From positions 1-64,000 of the forward strand of contig CP152408.1 of NCBI GenBank assembly GCA_038961845.1: DNA of 64,000 nt, given 5' to 3'. Positions 63,008 to 64,000 of the stretch are shown here, in pieces. How positions within the stretch are numbered: position 1 is the stretch's first letter; every line of letters begins with the position of its first letter. Below the pieces are notes generated by a model, which had not been told where the DNA came from, made no database searches, and saw nothing but the letters and a program-made list of their open reading frames with translations. Position numbers and translations under genes: made by a program. Source of the DNA: Xylophilus sp. GW821-FHT01B05 (GTDB lineage: Bacteria; Pseudomonadota; Gammaproteobacteria; Burkholderiales; Burkholderiaceae_C).

Positions 63008-64000
63008 GTGGGAACTCCTTCATTGATGGGCCGGCCCGCGCGCAAAACGGTACGCGGCTGCGTGCGCGAGGGGAAGCCCCAGCTGTCGGCGGCGGTGAAG
63101 ATGAGCAGGTCGGCGGCATCGCCCACCTGCAGCGGCAGGCGGCCCGGCGTGCGCGTGAGCCAGTCGCTGCGGCACAGCGCGTCGGTCCAGCGGTCAAAGG
63201 GCTGATCCAGCTGCGCGGCGAGTACGCCCGCGGCCAATGACTCCAGCGGGTCGTAGCTGCCAACGGGGCAGAACGGGTCTTGCACGTTGTCGCTGGCGAT
63301 CAGCAGCGGGATGCCGCGTGCGCGCGCCTCTTTCACCAGCGTGAGGCCGCGCTGGCGCGGGCTGCGGCCGGTGACGGCGTCTTGCAGCAGCAGGTTGGTG
63401 AGCGGCAGGGTGACCAGGGTGATGGGCGCCTGCGCCACCGCGTCGAGCACGGCCAGCGCCTCGGCCTCGGGCTTGGCGGCCAGCGCGCAGGTATGGCCGC
63501 AGACGGCGCGGCCGGCGTAGCCGCTGGCCTTCAGGTGGCGCGCGATGGCGGCCAGGCCTTGCGCGCCGGGGTGCAGCTCTTCGTCCACATGCAGGTCCAG
63601 GTCCAGGTCGTGGCGCGCGGCGGCATCGAGCAGATGCGCCAGCGCCTGCGGGTCCCAGTTGTGCGAATGCACGAAGCCGCCCATCACGGCGCCCGCGCCG
63701 CTGCTGGCCACGCGGCGCGCCAGTGCGTCGGCGGTGGCGGCGTCGGCATAGAGGTAGAGCGGCACCAGGGTGACCCGCTCGATGGCGATGCGGCCACGCC
63801 ATTCCTCGGCCAGCTCGCGCAGCACGTTCCACGCGACCGGCTCGGTATGCGGCTCCCACCAGTCGCAGTGCGTGCGCAGGCGGGTCACGCCGGCTGCGTA
63901 GGCCCATTGCAACGCCTTGGAGGCGCGCGCATGCACGTCGGCCGGCGTCCAGTGCTGGCGGTCGGCCATCATGGCCTCGATGGCGCCTAGCAGGCCGGGT
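63004..64000 (-). CDS. Cytosine deaminase-like amidohydrolase (5' end outside the window)
   Basis: About 332 residues are visible and the open frame continues past 64000, so the N-terminus and the first HxH motif are missing. Later metal-site motifs of the cytosine deaminase / N-isopropylammelide type are present: VTRLRTHCDWWEP, DLDLHVDEELHPGAQ, VCGHTCALAA and LLIASDNVQDPFCPVGSYDP, with the catalytic Asp. It deaminates or hydrolyses a cyclic nitrogen compound. It is the first visible gene of the minus-strand cluster. Confidence 0.88.
   Translation of the reverse strand, partial: PGLLGAIEAMMADRQHWTPADVHARASKALQWAYAAGVTRLRTHCDWWEPHTEPVAWNVLRELAEEWRGRIAIERVTLVPLYLYADAATADALARRVASSGAGAVMGGFVHSHNWDPQALAHLLDAAARHDLDLDLHVDEELHPGAQGLAAIARHLKASGYAGRAVCGHTCALAAKPEAEALAVLDAVAQAPITLVTLPLTNLLLQDAVTGRSPRQRGLTLVKEARARGIPLLIASDNVQDPFCPVGSYDPLESLAAGVLAAQLDQPFDRWTDALCRSDWLTRTPGRLPLQVGDAADLLIFTAADSWGFPSRTQPRTVLRAGRPINEGVPT

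Overview
The window starts at the ATG of dnaA and reads dnaA-dnaN-gyrB on the + strand, with no recF between dnaN and gyrB. High GC, orphan Bug-type (TctC) binding proteins, CaiB/HMG-CoA-lyase and GntR/LysR-controlled catabolic operons, and dense intergenic repeat families point to a betaproteobacterium of the Burkholderiales, most like Comamonadaceae. This is inferred from gene content; no rRNA or tRNA gene was seen.

Layout. 1-5.4 kb: replication genes. 5.4-9.3 kb: a three-gene island right after gyrB, with lower GC in the lines sampled. It encodes a MazG-like NTP pyrophosphohydrolase, an 806-aa PD-(D/E)xK nuclease / Schlafen-type helicase / S24 (LexA-like) fusion, and a DUF3883 nuclease-like protein. 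I read it as a candidate anti-mobile-element system. 9.4-14.0 kb: dhaL, dhaK, Bug protein and DapA-family aldolase operon, divergent from a GntR/FCD regulator with two 31-bp-spaced operators. 14-19.5 kb: acylphosphatase, DEDDh exonuclease, a nucleotidyltransferase/HEPN pair whose operator overlaps the start codon, a Tat-type DODA dioxygenase, an AraC regulator, a Bug protein and NIPSNAP. 19.7-36.9 kb: dinG, CYTH-CHAD, metallophosphoesterase, LysR/ADH, MCP, CDF zinc exporter, cupin, TetR/NmrA, a TonB receptor and hypotheticals, separated by repeats.

37.1-43.0 kb: a LysR/CaiB/HMG-CoA-lyase/Bug cassette flanked by three copies of an origin-like module. Each copy has TAG trinucleotides (DnaA-trio-like), a GC stretch and four DnaA-box positions at nearly identical spacing. 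At least 11 perfect TGTGGATAA/TTATCCACA sites occur in the window, 9 of them between 37.3 and 43.5 kb. This is far from dnaA and is the most striking non-coding signal.

43.0-56 kb: a ybhP-clsB-ybhN membrane-lipid operon, a PagL-like deacylase, a Spy-like protein, rdgC, an iron block (siderophore receptor, piuC, PepSY, cytochrome b561), mntH/mntR with a MntR-type operator, and a YVTN beta-propeller protein. 56-64 kb: a minus-strand cluster with an NMT1-type ABC transporter, two creatininase-family hydrolases, an FAD oxidase, RidA and an amidohydrolase cut by the window edge. It probably takes up and breaks down a nitrogen-containing cyclic compound.

Most gaps are occupied by at least five repeat families, including a pair of about 0.4-kb elements whose central hairpins differ by compensatory changes.
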